NCBI RefSeq assembly: GCF_001613165.1
Contig: NZ_BDBV01000035.1
Span: forward strand, 102,886 to 166,885
From: Nocardia mexicana NBRC 108244
GTDB taxonomy: Bacteria > Actinomycetota > Actinomycetes > Mycobacteriales > Mycobacteriaceae
DNA: 64,000 bases
Direction of reading: 5' to 3'
In this document: positions 62,415-64,000 of the stretch, piece by piece
Layout of the letters: each line of letters starts with the position of its first letter
Position numbering within the stretch: position 1 is the first letter of the stretch
The notes under the pieces: generated by a model
Databases searched by the model: none
Told to the model about the DNA's origin: nothing
Seen by the model: the letters and a program-made list of their open reading frames with translations, nothing else
Made by a program: the position numbers and the translations under genes

Positions 62415-64000
62415 GTGAGCAGTAATCGTCAGGCGCAGCGCGCATTCGATTCCGGGGTCTTGTCGTTGGGTCTGCCGATCGAGGGGCAGGAATCGGCGCC
62501 GGATCCGCAGTATGCGAGGTTGGCGTTTCAGCGCGCGACGGGGTGGGATCCGACGATGTGTGATGCCTGGCTGGGCCGGGCCACTGCTGCGGAGGTCACG
62601 GAGGTGTTGTTTAGTCTGCACAAGACCAGTGCGGGCACGCTGTACAGGGAGCAGCGCTGGGTAGGGTTGTCGCAGGGGCGGTTGGCGGGCCGGTTTCCGT
62701 TGGGGCTGTTCATCGTTTATCCGCTGTCGGGTTATGCGGAGATCTGGTTGGCGTGGGCGACGCACCTGATCGGAGAGCGGGAGTACGACGTGGCCGAACG
62801 CGTACTGGACGAGCTCGAGGACCATCGCACATCGCGGTTCGAGGAACCGGACCGTCTGGGGGACAAAAGAATTGCCGCGGGCGATATGGACAGACGCGTC
62901 GCAGCGTATGTGCGCGCCGTGTTGCACTACAACACGCAGCGGTGGCCGGATGTGATGACGGTGTTGGCAGGGTCTGCGGAGTGGGATGATCCGTACCTCG
63001 CGGCCGGTGCTCATGTGATGGTCGGCACGGCGTGTGCGCAGCTGGGGTTGTTCGGCGAGGCGATCCGGCGGATGCAGCAGGCCGAGGTCGAGGACCGGGC
63101 CAAGGCGATCCTCGCCGACGCGCGTGCCGAACTGGACCGTCAGATCGGTTTGGACGCGGTGAAGAACCAGGTCGCGAAGCTGCAGTCGACGGCGCAGCTG
63201 GCCAAGATCCGCGCCGAGAAGGGCCTGTCGGCGGCGCCGCGTGGTCAGCATCTGGCGTTCACCGGCCCGCCCGGCACGGGTAAGACCACCATCGCCCGCG
63301 TGGTCGCCAAGATTTATTGCGGTGTCGGGATTCTGCGGACCGACAAGGTGGTCGAGGCCAAGCGCGGTGATTTCGTGGGCCAGCACCTCGGCTCGACCGC
63401 GATCAAGACCGAGAAGCTGATCGACACCGCCATGGATGGCGTGTTGTTCATCGACGAGGCCTACACGCTGATCCAAACGGGACTGTCGGGTGGTGACGCG
63501 TTCGGTCGTGAGGCGGTCGATACGCTGCTGGCGCGGATGGAGAACGACCGCGACCGGCTCGTGGTGATCATCGCGGGGTACGACGGCGAGATCGACCGGC
63601 TGCTGCAGGCCAACGACGGCCTGTCCTCCCGCTTCTCCAAGCGTCTCCAATTCCCTTCGTACAAGCCCGAAGAGCTCGGCCGGATCGCGGTGCTGATCGC
63701 CGGGGCCCGGGATTCGGAACTGTCCGAGGATGCGCAGGCGCTGCTGGTGCGGGCCTGCGAGCAGCTGTACAACCTGGAGAGCACCGACCAGAGCGGTGCG
63801 CCGCGGCGCGGGGTGGACCTGGCGGGCAACGGGCGCTTCGTCCGCAACGTGATCGAGGCGGCGGAGGAGGAACGCGAGTTCCGGCTCGCCAACGACGATT
63901 CGCTCGACCTGTCGGCCGCCGACGAGTCGCTGCTGATGCGGATCGAGGCGGAGGATATGCGGGCCGCGCTGACGGAGATCCTGGCGTCGTTGAACGTGGG
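62415..64000 (+). CDS. eccA: Type VII secretion AAA ATPase EccA, 3' end cut off
   Basis: At least 528 residues, running off the right edge. Starts with GTG (VSSNRQAQRAFDSGVLSLG), with GGAG ten bases upstream. The first ~240 residues are a TPR-like helical domain (FQRATGWDPTMCDAWLGRAT). The CbxX/CfqX-type AAA domain then has Walker A GPPGTGKTTIARV (around residues 283-295), VEAKRGDFVGQHLGST, Walker B GVLFIDEAYTL, and arginine-finger area GLSSRFSKRLQFP. EccA assists recognition of Esx/Esp substrates in ESX systems. Other ecc genes presumably follow outside the window. The ESX subtype cannot be fixed from these genes. Confidence 0.92.
   Translation, partial: MSSNRQAQRAFDSGVLSLGLPIEGQESAPDPQYARLAFQRATGWDPTMCDAWLGRATAAEVTEVLFSLHKTSAGTLYREQRWVGLSQGRLAGRFPLGLFIVYPLSGYAEIWLAWATHLIGEREYDVAERVLDELEDHRTSRFEEPDRLGDKRIAAGDMDRRVAAYVRAVLHYNTQRWPDVMTVLAGSAEWDDPYLAAGAHVMVGTACAQLGLFGEAIRRMQQAEVEDRAKAILADARAELDRQIGLDAVKNQVAKLQSTAQLAKIRAEKGLSAAPRGQHLAFTGPPGTGKTTIARVVAKIYCGVGILRTDKVVEAKRGDFVGQHLGSTAIKTEKLIDTAMDGVLFIDEAYTLIQTGLSGGDAFGREAVDTLLARMENDRDRLVVIIAGYDGEIDRLLQANDGLSSRFSKRLQFPSYKPEELGRIAVLIAGARDSELSEDAQALLVRACEQLYNLESTDQSGAPRRGVDLAGNGRFVRNVIEAAEEEREFRLANDDSLDLSAADESLLMRIEAEDMRAALTEILASLNV

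Noticed and set aside
62386..62418. Ten-codon leader frame overlapping the eccA start (GTGA)
   Set aside because: Too short and with a poor ribosome binding site; frames this size occur by chance.

Overview
The window is 64 kb of high-GC actinobacterial chromosome. WXG100 proteins with an EccA-type AAA ATPase, several secretory lipases, an Mtb12-like antigen, a fatty-acyl-AMP ligase, bL37 and SARP, PucR, LuxR-ATPase and WhiJ/BldB-type regulators together suggest a mycolic-acid actinomycete, most likely Nocardia. No rRNA, tRNA, CRISPR array or insertion sequence was recognised. Both ends are cut inside genes: a cyclophilin on the left and eccA on the right.

Left part (1-13.8 kb): the end of a secreted cyclophilin; a probable copper-response pair on the minus strand (a protein with a histidine-rich 18-bp-repeat array, then an MFS exporter with a His-rich loop) behind a CsoR-like operator set between promoter elements; an amino-acid dehydrogenase divergent from a LysR regulator; a methyltransferase; a small secreted protein whose 3' end is triplicated; a cyclase-family hydrolase; a PucR regulator; and an SDR-lipase-lipase operon.

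Polyketide locus (14.0-27.1 kb): a fully reducing type I PKS module (KS-AT-DH-ER-KR-ACP), a minimal module (KS-AT-ACP), an AfsA-family butenolide/gamma-butyrolactone synthase homologue overlapping the PKS stop by ATGA, and a FAD oxidoreductase, followed by a convergent PucR regulator. There is no thioesterase. The last module leaves a beta-keto thioester, which is the known substrate type of AfsA enzymes, so AfsA-type release onto dihydroxyacetone phosphate is the most interesting hypothesis here.

Middle (27.3-45.2 kb): an AraC regulator, the 24-residue ribosomal protein bL37, SDR, a large LuxR-ATPase regulator, two VOC proteins, a MetE-like protein, two DUF574 methyltransferases, an Mtb12-like secreted protein, an ABC exporter, a cytochrome P450, a WhiJ-like/BldB-like (DUF397) pair beside a palindrome-rich intergenic region and two coupled small ORFs, then a TetR regulator with a doubled operator ahead of a Tat-exported sulfatase.

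Right part (45.3-64 kb): a frameshifted small secreted-protein gene and its intact paralogue 13 kb away share a conserved palindrome; an orphan response regulator converges with a SARP regulator; a translationally coupled FAAL-small membrane protein-MFS operon; a propionyl-CoA-synthetase-like gene; a set of small secreted proteins separated by clear terminators; a two-component system; and a type VII secretion start (two WXG100-type genes and eccA).
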